A stretch of DNA of 64,000 nt from Euglena gracilis (GCA_039621445.1 CP154957.1:5574504-5638503); one strand, 5' to 3'. Positions 34,293 to 45,014 are shown, numbered from the stretch's first letter. Made by a program: numbers and translations. Notes: generated by a model not told the origin, from the letters alone.

Positions 34293-34458
34293 TCAGTCAT
34301 ACTTTTGGGCGCCCTGCTGCACGTCGCCGTAGCTCTCCAGCTCCGCCACGTCCGCCGCGCTGCCCGCGAACAGCGGCGAGCGTTGGTGCAGGGCGGTGAG
34401 GGTGGCGCCGAGGATGCGGCCCTGGCCGTCGCTGCCGGCCCCGCCCGCCTGCTCCAGG
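34293..34458 (-). CDS. FBP: FBPase exon 9: C-terminus
   Basis: Encodes SYVLEQAGGAGSDGQGRILG, then HQRSPLFAGSAADVAELES and YGDVQQGAQKYD, followed by a stop at 34293. The Glu of LEQAGG is a conserved metal ligand, and HQRSPLF.GS is a strong C-terminal signature. Coding sequence can be read further upstream to about 34540, but the family alignment joins near 34458. The exact acceptor is unresolved. Confidence 0.93.
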
Positions 34459-34737
34459 ACGTAGCTGGCAGCGTGGCCCATGATGCGGCGCAGGGAGGCG
34501 TGGGGGAGCGGGGAAAGGGACCCGACCAGGCCTAGGCCTGCAACGTTTCATAACCTAATCCCAAAAACGTGCAAAACAACAACAACAACAAAAACACAAG
34601 AAACCCAGCAAAAACCTGGAAAAAATAATGCAAGGCGATAATACTTGCCGAAAAGAATATGCTGGGTTTCTTCAAGACACACCAACAAAAGCGGCACAAG
34701 CAAAAAAGCTACAACAAAATGGAACAACAAAAAAAAA

Positions 34738-34740
34738 CAG

Positions 34741-34775
<35 letters not shown>

Positions 34776-34780
34776 ATGCT
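34738..34780. repeat. CAG/CAA trinucleotide run
   Basis: About 14 units of CAG and CAACAG in the last FBPase intron. Plain low-complexity DNA. Confidence 0.8.
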
Positions 34781-35069
34781 GTTGAAATCTTTCCGAACAA
34801 AAAAGCAAATGACAATGTCCACTTCTTCGCCCCTTCCTTCTCCTTTATGTTGAATTGGCCGTCTTCATCCGCTTCCCTGAACCATGCAAAACTGACTTCT
34901 GTCCCCTGCCCTATGGCAAACACAACAACAAGGTGTCACTCAAAACCTCTATTCAGAGAACATTTCACACGGAGGACTGTTGGCCAAACAACAAGGGAAT
35001 GTTGGAAGACATCCTTCCCAGACATGGTGAACGCATATACGAGAAAGGCACAGGCACGGTGAGCGACGG

Positions 35070-35116
35070 TCGAGCGGGGCGGACTCGAAGAGCAGCCGCA
35101 GATGGGGCCGGGGGTT
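35070..35116 (-). CDS. FBP: FBPase exon 8: LRLLFE segment
   Basis: Begins AAC CCC CGG and encodes NPRPHLRLLFESAPL, matching the family segment K/H-LRLLYE-x-x-P-M/L before the C-terminal domain. The lysine usual before LRLL is His here, and the Tyr/Lys loop of animal enzymes is absent. The 3' end is uncertain: a donor at TCACC|GTGCCT would add five residues, whereas family alignment favours stopping near APL. Confidence 0.82.
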
Positions 35117-35530
35117 CCCGGCAGGCATCGTTGTTGTTGTTGAAGGCGTAAAATGTCTTAAAAACTTGGGCCGAAATCCTTGAAATGCCTTGCAATGCCT
35201 TAAAAAAAATCGGACTGGCAGAATTTGATCCGACCAAGCAAAAAAGGAAATCACAAAAACAGGCCAACTCCAGGAAGAAAAAACATTTCTGGCATCGCTG
35301 GAACATTATCTATCCCGAAACACACACACAAAAAATGTTTTCTTTGATTTTTTTTTTAATTTTAGACCACATACAAAGTCAAAAAACGTTGGTTCGATGC
35401 CCAGACAGCCCTTGGACCACCCTGGAAAATGGCGCCTTAGAATGCCATAAAAATCCTTAAAAAGTCCTGAAAAAAATGCCTTAAAAATGCCTTGGAATTT
35501 GAGAAAAACTTGCATTAATAATGCCTGGTT
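35117..35530 (-). other. Nonconventional (non-GT-AG) intron with transposon-like ends, FBPase intron 7
   Basis: On the minus strand the intron opens AAC-CAGGCAT and closes ATGCCTG-CCGGG. CAGGCAT and ATGCCTG are exact reverse complements. Just outside them sit CTGGGAAC and CCGGGAAC, an 8-base direct repeat with one mismatch. Removing 3 bases of the first repeat, the element and 5 bases of the second recreates one copy and keeps the FBPase frame. CAG at +4 to +6 and CTG at -8 to -6 is the arrangement known for euglenid nonconventional introns. No AG lies near the 3' end. Confidence 0.85.
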
Positions 35531-35658
35531 CCCAGCCCAGCCGCCGTAGAGCAGCGTGCGGTGGATGTCAGCCACGAGGGAGCACACGTAGCGGGCCCCA
35601 TACTTCTTGCCCCACTGCCCCTTCCCCTGCTTGATGTCGGCGATGTACCGCTGCAGCC
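35531..35658 (-). CDS. FBP: FBPase exon 7: ARY...HRTLLYGG block
   Basis: The acceptor is TGTATGCAG. It encodes GLQRYIADIKQGKG, then KKYGARYVCSLVADIHRTLL and YGGWAG. ARY..S.VAD.HRTL is one of the most conserved blocks of the family and carries phosphate-binding Arg and Tyr. The 3' end has no GT. It ends GGGCTGGG, followed by AAC CAGGCAT. The next exon opens AACCCCCGG, so cutting here yields GGWAG-NPRPHLRLLFE without a gap. Confidence 0.92.
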
Positions 35659-36311
35659 CTGCATACAGCCAACCCCGAACAGACAGGCACGTATGGGCAG
35701 AACTCAATTGCATAGCTCAATGCTCCTTGATTCGTTGTCCATGAAATGCTCCACCGACCGCAATGAATGGAATAGCCCCTTAACCACAGAAATTATACGC
35801 ATCTGTGCGCATAAACAAGAACTCAAAAAAGGAACTTCCAATGATTCACTTGGTAGCAAGAGCTTCGAAGTGGGTCAAACTATCCCCAGAAAACTTTTGT
35901 TTAACACAAAAGAACCGCTTTTAGGAGAACAATACGAATCTTTTGGACCAAATATCAGCCGCACTTGTTCTTCTTGAACACCGAAATGAACCCAAAGGTC
36001 CCCCCCCCAGCCCAAATTGGGTTGGGTGGGTGCCGACAGTACATACCCCCTGGGCAGGGCGTCGCTTAGCGGGTCCAACTGCCTGCTGGAAAAGGCTGCT
36101 GGCTAACCCCCCCTCCCACAGCACAGGGGTCCAGCTGGAACTGGGCCTGAGCCTGGGTCGAATCAGGGAACTCCCATTTAAGTGCGTGGTGCCCAAATAA
36201 ATGTCACACCCCCACCGAAAGTGAAAATCCAAAAAAGTGTGCACCCCCCCCCAAAAAGCCACTTTTCAATGAACCGCTTTCGGGTGGTGTCCAAATAAGT
36301 GTCACCCTGGC

Positions 36312-36805
36312 CAGGGGATTTCTTAAGGACCCCCCGGGGGGGGTCCAACCTCCGGCTGGCAAAAAGGCTGCTGGCTGGATTTGAGCTGGCTGGCTGGACC
36401 CCCCCCCCCTGGGGGGTGGGGGGGGGAGGGGGGTCCGGGGCTGGAGGGGGCTGGGCTGGGCTGGGTCGGTGAAAAACAAAATTTTCTAATTTTTTTTTTG
36501 CCATTTTCGACATTTTGGTGGATGGAGCTAGATCAAGGCTGGGGGGCTGTGATGGAGGAAGCTGTGGTGAGGGGAAAAAATGCAGGGATAGGTGACCTGG
36601 GCAACCCAGTTGGCTGGCCAGCCTTCGGCCGGCTGGCCTGTCCTCCGGCCGGTCTGGACCCGACATTATTTCACTCGACCCCCTAGGGGGGGGGGGGCTC
36701 CCAGCCCGAATTTGGGCTGCTGGCTGGATTTGAGCTGCTGGCTGGCTGGCTGGACCCCCCCCCCCCCGAGGGGGGAGGGTACCCTCCGGCTTAAGAAATC
36801 CCCTA
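36312..36805. mobile_element. hAT-like MITE, copy B (CTTAAGAAAT ends) in FBPase intron 6
   Basis: Ends are CAGGGGATTTCTTAAGG and its inverse CTTAAGAAATCCCCTA. They are flanked by ACCCTGGC (36304-36311) and CCCCTGGC (36806-36813), an 8-bp target duplication with one mismatch. The interior carries poly-C/poly-G runs and GGCTGGCTGGCTGGA repeats and has no coding sequence. It is closely similar to 14556-15027. Confidence 0.8.
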
Positions 36806-36909
36806 CCCCTGGCTCTATTTGAGCGGAAGTTCAAGATCCTCAGGGGGTGCTTCATAATTGGGGGCTTTTTTGTTGGGTGGCACAAAAACTGTCAGTTATG
36901 CCAAGCATT

Positions 36910-36947
36910 AATTAATCGGATGAATATCAATATTCATCCGATTAATT
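36910..36947. repeat. Perfect 18-bp inverted repeat with 2-nt spacer
   Basis: AATTAATCGGATGAATAT is followed by CA and its exact reverse complement. The arms are AT-rich and stop abruptly. It lies in FBPase intron 6, about 100 bases from the MITE at 36312-36805. The function is unknown. Confidence 0.85.
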
Positions 36948-37539
36948 TTAATAATAATCCGGACCCATAATTTGACCTGGTTAACCCATTTTCGACAAAT
37001 TTTGACATTTTGGCCACTTTTTGCACCTCTGAAAGCAAACAAACTGTTACTGTCCAGCCAACCAAAACTGGACAAATTAAACCCTGTCGATGGGGAGGAA
37101 TGGGGGCCCCAGGCTGGGGAAAAAGTTGCTGGCCAGAATAAAGCCGACCACTTGTCCCCTTCGGCTTAAGCCCCACGCTTTCAAAAAAATCGTTCAGCTG
37201 GATGGTTGAATTCCACCATTTTTTTTATTATCAGGCACACTTTGTTCAGTTTTCTTTCTTAATGAAGAAAAATGTTCCTTTCACGGATGGGCACCGCCGG
37301 AGGGCTTCACTGACAAAGAAACCTGGGGTTTGCTCCAGTTACGTGTTGCACTGAAAAAAGCTGGAAGACTCGCATTGGTCTTTATTTTATGGACCTCTCA
37401 AATCCAGGCAACCTCAACAATCCAAAGCCCCCCCCCCAAAAAAACAACCCAAAATACAAAAAAACAATTACCATCAATTTTCACCAATAAATGAACCCCA
37501 ATCAAGTTTTCAGCTCGACCGTTCTGGGAGAGGGAGTAC

Positions 37540-37672
37540 CTTCCGGCCAATCAAAGGACCGGCCGTCGTTGAGGGAGTAGAAGGGGCCGCGCGTAGGCAC
37601 TGTGACGTAGGCCTTGGTGAGGACAAACTGCCCCTTTTCCGGGTCCAGCGTGAACAGGTGGGTGCCCTTCCC
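37540..37672 (-). CDS. FBP: FBPase exon 6: substrate-domain segment
   Basis: Encodes GKGTHLFTLDPEKGQFVLTK, then VPTRGPFYSLNDGRSFDWPEG. This matches the FBPase pattern of a Gly-x-x-x-F-T-L-D-P strand followed by an Arg/Lys-Gly-x-x-Y-S-x-N turn. The donor is conventional (GGAAG|GTACTC) and leaves one base, which the GG opening exon 7 completes. The 5' boundary is nonconventional and was placed by frame. Confidence 0.9.
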
Positions 37673-38500
37673 GCCAGGGCGGATTCTGATTGATGGACAA
37701 ACTGACTTAAAGCGGTCAAACGAGTTCAGAAAACACAAACACTCAAAAAAATAAATTTGAAATAAACTTCAAAATTCAATTTAAAAATTAACTAAAAGAA
37801 TTGAGAAAAAATTCAAAATAAAAAAAAGAAAAATTTTCACTCCCTTCAGTTGGTTTCAACAGAATGCAGCATCGTTTGCTGGTGCACCAGCCACCTATTT
37901 CTCGTGGTAGGTGCATTTCCTTGCTAACTTGAATCGGTGGCGCAACACGGCTTTCCGGCCCGTGGAGGAGATAGGCGGACCTAGGTCGCCCGCATGCTTG
38001 TGCTTACCGACCGGGGGGGGGGAGGGGGGGGGTGGGTGCTATAGGGTGCCTGCCCCTAGCAGGCACACCCCTCCTGGGGGGGGGGGTAGGGGTCCGGGGG
38101 GGACCTAGGAAATTTTCATTGAAAATGGCCTTTTCGGGGTTGGAGGGGGGTGCCTGCTAGGGGCAGGCACCCCAACCCCCCCCCCCCCCCGGGGGGTCGG
38201 ATCGGGTGGTATGGGGTGCCTGCCCCTAGCCCCCCCCCCCCCCCGTGGGGTAGGTACCCGACTAAGCACAAGCCTGGTCGCCCGCCAAATCCCTGGACGA
38301 GCACTCTTTGACCAAACCCAATCGGCCATTCCACAGCCCAGGCCACCCTGTCTGCCAAATGTGATCACCAGGCTGGTGGAGGAGGAGTAAAGGGCGGGGC
38401 CAAAGCCCCGGCTCAGCTTGGGGGGGGGTGTTCAATTTCCTTTTGGGGAGGGGTCGTCATAACCTGTGGCTGCTCACACTGTTTTTTTTGAAAAACTTCC

Positions 38501-38713
38501 CAGAGCACAAGCCAGGCTCTGGCTGTAGCCTGAGATGAGGAGGCGGTCCATCGGCCCCAGAAACGAGAAGCTGTCGGGCGTGGCCCCCGTGACATAGATG
38601 GAGAAGATGGGGGCGGTAGGTAGGGAACAGTCGATGTTGGAGGGGCAGTCGAGCGGATCAAAGGCCACGGCGTAGCGCGGCGTCGCTGCTGGCAAAACCA
38701 CAGGGGTGTCCTC
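38501..38713 (-). CDS. FBP: FBPase exon 5: DPLD active-site segment
   Basis: The acceptor is a T10 run followed by GCACAG. It encodes EDTPVVLP..., then AVAFDPLDCPSNID, then IFSIY and LLISGYSQ. The aspartates of DPLD are the conserved metal ligands, but the usual DPLDGSSN loop reads DPLDCPSN here. The downstream end has no GT donor. Ending at CTCTG and resuming at GGGAAG (37672) restores LGKGTHLFTLDP in frame, so the following intron is probably nonconventional. That 3' end may be off by 1-3 bases. Confidence 0.9.
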
Positions 38714-38786
38714 CTGTGCAAAAAAAAAAAGGCGGAGAACCCGGGAGATATGGCCACCAAGCACCTCTGGTCAGCCATGCCCTTGG

Positions 38787-38850
38787 GCCCAGCATCGCCC
38801 AGCATCGCCCAGCATCGCTCAGCATCGCCCAGCATCGCCCAGCATCGCCT
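38787..38850. repeat. GCCCAGCATC 10-bp tandem repeat, site 1
   Basis: Six units with one variant, in FBPase intron 4. Confidence 0.92.
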
Positions 38851-38894
38851 TTGAAGCCATTGAAGGTGTACCTATAATGCCTACTGTTTTTGCC

Positions 38895-39362
38895 GCTCTA
38901 GCCCACTTTTGGCCATCCTTGGTTGCTTTTTGACCACTTTGACCACTTTTGACTCGACCACTTTTGCCCACATTTGCTGCCTTTTGACCAATTTTGACTG
39001 CTTCTTGACCACTTTTGCTGCTTTTTTGCTCTCTTTTTCCCGTTTCCAATCACCTTTGTTTCTTTTTGGTCACTTTTTCTGCTTTTTTTCCACTTTTGGC
39101 CCCTTTTGCTTGCTTTTTGACAATTTTGGCAACTTTTGTTGCTTTTCGACCACTTTTGCCCAAGTTTGCTACTTTGCCCACTTTGGCCATTGTTGCTGCT
39201 TTTTGATCACTTCAACTTTTTGCCCACTTTTGCTGCTTTTTGCCCGCTTTTGCCACTTTTGCCCACTTTTTTACCACTTTTGCTGCTTTTGACCACTTTT
39301 ACCCCACTTTTGCTGCCTTTTTGACCACTTTTTGACCATTTTGCTGCTTTTTGACAATTTGC
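38895..39362. repeat. Degenerate TTTTTGACCACTTTTGC array
   Basis: Some 25 loose copies of CACTTTTGCTGC / TTTTTGACCACTTTT in FBPase intron 4. Strongly pyrimidine-rich on the plus strand. No coding. Confidence 0.8.
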
Positions 39363-40301
39363 CTTGTGATGGCACATCTTTGCTTTGCAGCAAACAAAAT
39401 CCACAGTTTTGCTGGAACTGTGACCCATGGCCACTGGATTGCTTTGCTTTGCAACAACCAAACACGGCTGTGCTATGACCATTTTCCATTTTGCAGGCTG
39501 TTGCAGTCTTTGCTGCTCTCAATTTGTTTTCCACTTGCACACTGCCTTGAGCTTCCACTTGCCCACTTTGCATCTGCACTTGCCACTTTTGTCCCATCTG
39601 TCTTTGCTTATGCATCTTGCAGCATTTTGCCTGCTTTTGTCCATCACATCTTGTCCAGTATCTGCTCTTTTGCCTGCATCTTGTCCAGCATCTGTTTGTA
39701 GCAACTGCATCTTGACATCTGCGTTGTCCAGGTTTGCATCCAGCCTCTTGCCAGGCATCGGATCGTCAGATCTGCATCGTCTGACGTCCAGTATCTGCAG
39801 ATCTGGTCAACCAGCCAAAAACCACAAAAAGCCCTGGCACGTAAACGCCCCATCTGAGAATCTTGTCCAGATGTGTCCTCACCTGCATCCACTGCCTTCA
39901 GCTCGGCCCCATTGCAATGTTTGCTCTGTTGCTCTGCACTTGTCCAAATCTTGCATCTGTGGCTCTCTTCCTGCATCCATATTGTCTTATCGCATCTTTC
40001 AACCCATCTATGCATCTCTCATCCCATCTCCAGCCCGTCCCTTTCTTTCCCCAACCCCCCCCCCCCAAATTGCATCATCCCGCCCCCCCCCCCTCCCAGC
40101 TTGCCCCCCCCACCCCCCACCCCCCACCCCCCACACTGCCAAATCCCCCAAAAAAGCCAAAAATGTTCTGCCAATTAGCCCAATGTTTGCCCAGCCCCTA
40201 GCAAACATTGACCCATAATGGCCAAAATGGGTGTCAAACCGGAGCTTTGTGGGAAAAATATCCCAAAAATGGTTCAATTCTCCAAAATACACAAAAAAAT
40301 G

Positions 40302-40408
40302 CCAGCATCGCCCAGCATCGCCCTGCATCGCCCAGCATCGCCCAGCATCGGAACCCCACCTCTGGTCTCCAAAAATCCAGCATCGCCCAGCATCGCCCAG
40401 CATCATCA
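40302..40408. repeat. GCCCAGCATC 10-bp tandem repeat, site 2
   Basis: Two blocks of the same 10-bp unit (40302-40351 and 40376-40404), also in FBPase intron 4, 1.5 kb from site 1 and in the same orientation. Confidence 0.92.
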
Positions 40409-40559
40409 GAGGTGCTTGATGGCCACCAAAGTTATTGAAACAAGCCGGCAGCCTCACACGAATGGGCGGGGCCCAGTAGCATGAGGCTACCAAACAAACA
40501 AAGCTTGCTGAAGCTAAACACAGTTGTTGGATAAACACATGACATCGAAGCTGGTGTAC

Positions 40560-40655
40560 CTCCTCGCTGGCCACAACGCCCACCAATCCCGTGTCGGCGA
40601 GGGCGTCCTTGAGGATGTTGTTAGAAATGACGTCCATCTGCTTCTGCTCCTCCCC
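40560..40655 (-). CDS. FBP: FBPase exon 4: metal-binding SEE segment
   Basis: Exactly 32 codons between a GATCCACAG acceptor and a GAG|GTACAC donor. It encodes GEEQKQMDVISNN... and ends with VVASEE; the two glutamates correspond to the conserved metal-binding pair of FBPases. Both splice sites are conventional, and both junctions are phase 0. A CA-repeat tract begins about ten bases upstream of the acceptor, inside the intron. Confidence 0.93.
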
Positions 40656-40668
40656 CTGTGGATCACAC

Positions 40669-40703
40669 ACAGTCAAACACACACACGCACACACACACAC
40701 ACG

Positions 40704-40742
<39 letters not shown>

Positions 40743-40761
40743 GCACGCACGCATGCACGCA

Positions 40762-40793
<32 letters not shown>

Positions 40794-40852
40794 CACACAA
40801 GCACACACACAGGCACAGAGACACACAAAAACAAAAAAACACACACCAATAC
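40669..40852. repeat. Imperfect CA/CGCA repeat
   Basis: CACACA with CGCA and GCGCGC interruptions, just 5' of FBPase exon 4 on the coding strand. Confidence 0.92.
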
Positions 40853-41542
40853 AACAGGCATTCTTTTCAACTCCATGTGCACGCTTTTTCCTGTCCTTTC
40901 TTCCGTCTTTCCATCCATCCATCCTTCCTTCCTTCCTTCCTTCCTGGGTAAATGCTGATCTCAGCGGTGGTTGGTAAAGAGCCGTAGAGGGAAAAAAATC
41001 TTTTCTGGACAGAGTTGAGGCACCCATCTTTTGTAGCTAAACTCTGCCGCGTTTCCACAAAGAGGAATAACCATCGGAAGCAGCAAGCGATGGCCAACAA
41101 TCTTATCAGGGGATTTGATGAAAACAAAGCGATGTTTTGGTGGGGGCATAATTTGGGCTCTTTCAAGGGAATCCTCATTACACTGTTATCTTTTTGTTCC
41201 GTTCAAGGCAAACAGGGAGCAGCCAAGTTGGAAAAAGATAGAAAAATTCGGGTGTCATTGGTCCCCTGGTCTCTTAACCAGTGTGAATTTTCAATAATTT
41301 GCACCTCTTCTCAGGGAGCTTCCAGATGGGCAACAGCTAACCCCTGCTTGCAGACCATCAGGGGAGAGGTCATATTCTGTTTTCGGAGCTGGTCACCACA
41401 ATCATCGTCAATGGAGACACACATTCGTGCAGGCGCACATAAACACCACACCACACAACACAACACACCACACCACACCACAACGCGCGCGCACACACGC
41501 ACTTGCAAACACAAACACACACAACCAAGCAATGGCACGCAC

Positions 41543-41772
41543 CTGCACATTGACGGTGCCCTGGGAGCCCAACACGCCGACGATGTTGGCGCGGGCCAGC
41601 AGCCGGGCGATGCGCTGGCAGGACCTGTCCAGGGCCCCCACCACCGCCGCAGCCGCCTCGTGGCCGGTGCCCGCCAGCTCCGCCGCCACCACCTCGGCCA
41701 GGGGGGTGCCCAGGGGCAGGGCGGCCGCCGACGTGCCCTCTTTGGGGTCACTTGGCCTCGACTTTGTTACTT
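41543..41772 (-). CDS. FBP: FBPase exon 3: N-terminal helices of the catalytic domain
   Basis: The acceptor is a run of C ending in GCAG, and the donor is GTGCGT. The 230 bases encode an Ala/Leu-rich N-terminal region ending in ANIVGVLGSQGTVNVQ, which matches the FBPase start (helix, then a G-x-x-G-x-x-N-V-Q turn). The preceding residues SDPKEGTSAAAL probably mark the start of the mature enzyme. The exon runs straight into GEEQK of the next exon in phase 0. Confidence 0.85.
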
Positions 41773-42967
41773 CTGCGGGGGGGGGGGACTTTCCAAACTA
41801 ATCCACCCTTTTTGGAAAATAAAACTAATCCACCCAATTTTGAAAATCCGCCCACGCATGACCCCCCCCCCCCGGGGCTCACTCTAAATCGGTCCCACCT
41901 CAAATCCAGTGTTTCGCATCGACATGACATCTGACCTTTCTGAGGGGTTGCAATTGGGCTGTGGGATCTTGTCGCAGTTGTACCTGAAGGTTCTTGCCCA
42001 CGGTTGCCACATGGAAATCACATGACCGTGTTCAGCCACACAGGTGGGTCAACTTCAAATTAGGCTTCAATTCTCAATCTCCCCCTCAATGAGTTTGCAG
42101 TTATCAGCTCATGTTCCAACTGCGCGGCACTGCAAATCACCACATAACACAAGATTTCCTGGAACGTGGCGCCAAGGCAAAAACCAGCAAGGACACAACA
42201 TCACATATTCCTGCTTTGAGAATGCATTGATTCAAAGCCCCTCCCCCGAAACAAATCAACCACAGCGATCACACTGACAAAAAAAAACTATCAGTTCCTG
42301 GCGCGTTTAATTGGGGTCACAGACTTGTTCCAACCGCCATTTTTGTTGGATTGATTTGGCTCACACAGGCTGGTATCATGAACTCAGGGGAGGGAGAACA
42401 CAGGAGGCAAAAAATCACCAAAAAGAACCCACATTGCCTTGGTGAATTAGAGGACTTCGCAAAACAAGACAGCCCGGGGAGGGAAATAAAGAGAGCACGC
42501 TCCCAGTCACCGCAACGGTAGCCATCCTGCAAAAAAGAAGCAAACAATGCGGTGAGAACTTGGTTGGGATCGAGAGATCAACATTGAGCCTGCAATGGAA
42601 TGTCTGGAATCAGAACTGACCCCCAACTTCCAAACACAAGACCCTGAGGAGGGATTTGAGAAAAATAAAACAATTTATGGAAAAACGCTAATTGGCCATC
42701 CAATCCGACACCTGGGAGTCATCTTCATTCCTAATTTCGGAGGGCAACAACATCAGGGGGGCCGGGGGGGGGGGTTCGGGGTCCCATTCAATTTCCCTGA
42801 AAATGGCCGAAAAATCACGAAAAATGCGAAGAATACATCTTTTTAAAAATTTTCGGCGCCTTCGGCGCCGAAAAATACATCCCCCGGCCTGGGGGGGGGG
42901 GACCCTCCGGGGCTCGGCTGGACCCCCCCCTACCCCCGGGGTCCAAGACTAAAAAAAAAAAAACCCT

Positions 42968-42974
42968 GCACACA

Positions 42975-43006
<32 letters not shown>

Positions 43007-43012
43007 ACACAC
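42968..43012. repeat. CA repeat
   Basis: Short CA run in FBPase intron 2, next to a G/C-run element. Confidence 0.9.
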
Positions 43013-43509
43013 CACTTCCCACACGACACCCATCCCCCGCACCACCCAACTTAGTTTGGATACAAACTTCTTTGGTGTGCAAGCTTTTGGCATCATGCTC
43101 GGCCTTCGGCCTCGTCCGGGGGGGGGGGGGGTTCGGGCCCCCACACCCCCCCAAAACAAAAATAACATCATCCTTCTATGCGGACCAAATGTGTGAAGTT
43201 TTGTTTTGCTTTTTCTAATCCGAATTTCGTAGATACAGTGTCTGATGCTCATGGGTGATTTTGGCTCAATGATGCCCTCGGGGAATGATGATCTCCAAAC
43301 ATGACTCCTCCAGCGATCTCCAACCCCCCCTCCACCCCCCACTTGAGAGTGGGGGTTCCACTTTATGCCATATATGAAAAATATTGCTTCAGACTAGGAT
43401 GACAAAAATGGCCGAAACGTGTCATGTTGACCCATTTGCTATTTTTTTTTGGCCGAGGACGAGCAGGCATGCCGTTGTGGCGCTGTTGGTGGAGGGCCCC
43501 CGCGCGGAC

Positions 43510-43608
43510 TGCCCCAGACCACCTTGTAGGCCGCGAACAGCCCCATCAGCAGGGGGGCCGCGGCAATGGCCCAAGACCCCTTAGCGCTGAAGGATGTCTC
43601 GGGCAGCC
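43510..43608 (-). CDS. FBP: FBPase exon 2: second presequence membrane segment
   Basis: This 99-base exon follows an AG acceptor (TTGCGTAG) and ends before GTCCGC. It continues exon 1 in frame, and its single spare base joins the AA that opens exon 3. It encodes a linker, then about 20 hydrophobic residues (SWAIAAAPLLMGLFAAYK), then a Lys-containing stretch. In euglenid plastid precursors a second hydrophobic stop-transfer segment follows the signal peptide. An earlier donor (GTGGTC) is possible but breaks the phase with exon 3. Confidence 0.65.
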
Positions 43609-44694
43609 CTACGCAATGGTACAATGAGGGACACTGCCCAGCAGTTACCTGTAGGCTTCTCTGTAAGACCCTCTGGGGGGGGGGGGAGGTGGGTGCCCCC
43701 CCCCCCCACCTAGCCAGCCAGGGACCCCATCCCAAAATCGAGCTGCCTGAGGACAATCCCAAAACTTTTCGGCACGAAGCGTCGAAACCGACATCCAGGC
43801 CTCCGGCCCGGGACCCCCCACGGGGGGGGGGGCAGATCCTCCTGGGGGGGGGGGGAAACCGAAGGTTGGAGGATCGGAAATTGAAAGCGAGTGGAGTCGC
43901 AGCAACCACACAGGAGAAAAATGACGATCAAATTATTTGAAATGCAAATGGCGGAAATTTCCTAAAAAAATACTCCAAGCAGCTTGAGAAAGAAAAAATG
44001 ATTATTTTTGAATTTATTTGATTTTCACAAAAATGGTTATCGCATTGAAAATTCCTTGGTGTACTTTGATTAAAAATAAATTGCTATGGGAAAAAAACCA
44101 TTCATGTTATGGTCAGGTATTTCTTTAAGGCTGGGGGGTCTTCCACCCACCCAGGGTGGGTGGTCAAGGCCGCGGGGTCTTGGGGGCCGACTTTTTATTT
44201 AAATTTTGGGGTTCCAAAAAACCGGCACTTCACACAAAAAAAAGAAGAGCAAACTCCCTCCTTGGGAGGTACCCACTCAGCCTGACCCCTCACCCCCCCC
44301 AGGGGAGAGCCACCCACAGTGCCTCTTCCCTCCCTGGTTCTGATGTGGATTGTGAGGCGTATCTAAATTTTAATCACGTTCGGATCTTACAACAAAAATC
44401 ATTTGGGAAAAAATATGTGCGATCAAACCCATTGATGATGATGTGGATGTCTGCAGTCAAACGCAAATCATCCTCAAAAAAAGCGTTGCTTTCATTTCCC
44501 CATTGCACAGCAAAAGAAAAAGAAGAATCATCAAAATGCTATTTGCGGCTCATTTGGGAAATGGAGCACGGGCCATATACCAGAAAGCACTCCAACTTCT
44601 GTGTTGTGGTGGAGCTCCTGAAGATGCAAGAAGTGTGGTGCACACATGAAATGCATTCCCAGATGGTACACATCAAACGAACAAACACAGGCAG

Positions 44695-45014
44695 TAAACC
44701 CCCCCCCAAATAATAACCCCCCCCCAAATAATAACCCCCCCCCCCTGAGGACCGACTTCGGCCGCCCAAATAATACCCCCCCCCCCCCTCTGGCAGGTGT
44801 GAGGGCAAAGGAAAAAAGCGTCAAGAATTAGCAGAAACGCTGCAAAAAAACACAAAAATGGATCAAATTGGTGCAGAAGATATGCCAAAAAAAGCACCCA
44901 ATTTTCAAAAAAGCCCAAAAATGCCAAAACAGTGACCATTGGAGCCTGTGGAGGGGTTTTCGGGTCAATTTTTGACTTCGAAATTTTTGCCCAAATAATA
45001 AACCCCCCCAAATA
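44695..45014. mobile_element. AAATAATAACCCCC element
   Basis: Five copies of CAAATAATAAACCCC at both ends of a ~300-base segment with a CTTCGG hairpin. A related short copy at 46310-46372 has inverted ends AATAAACC / GGTTTATTATT. No coding. Confidence 0.55.
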
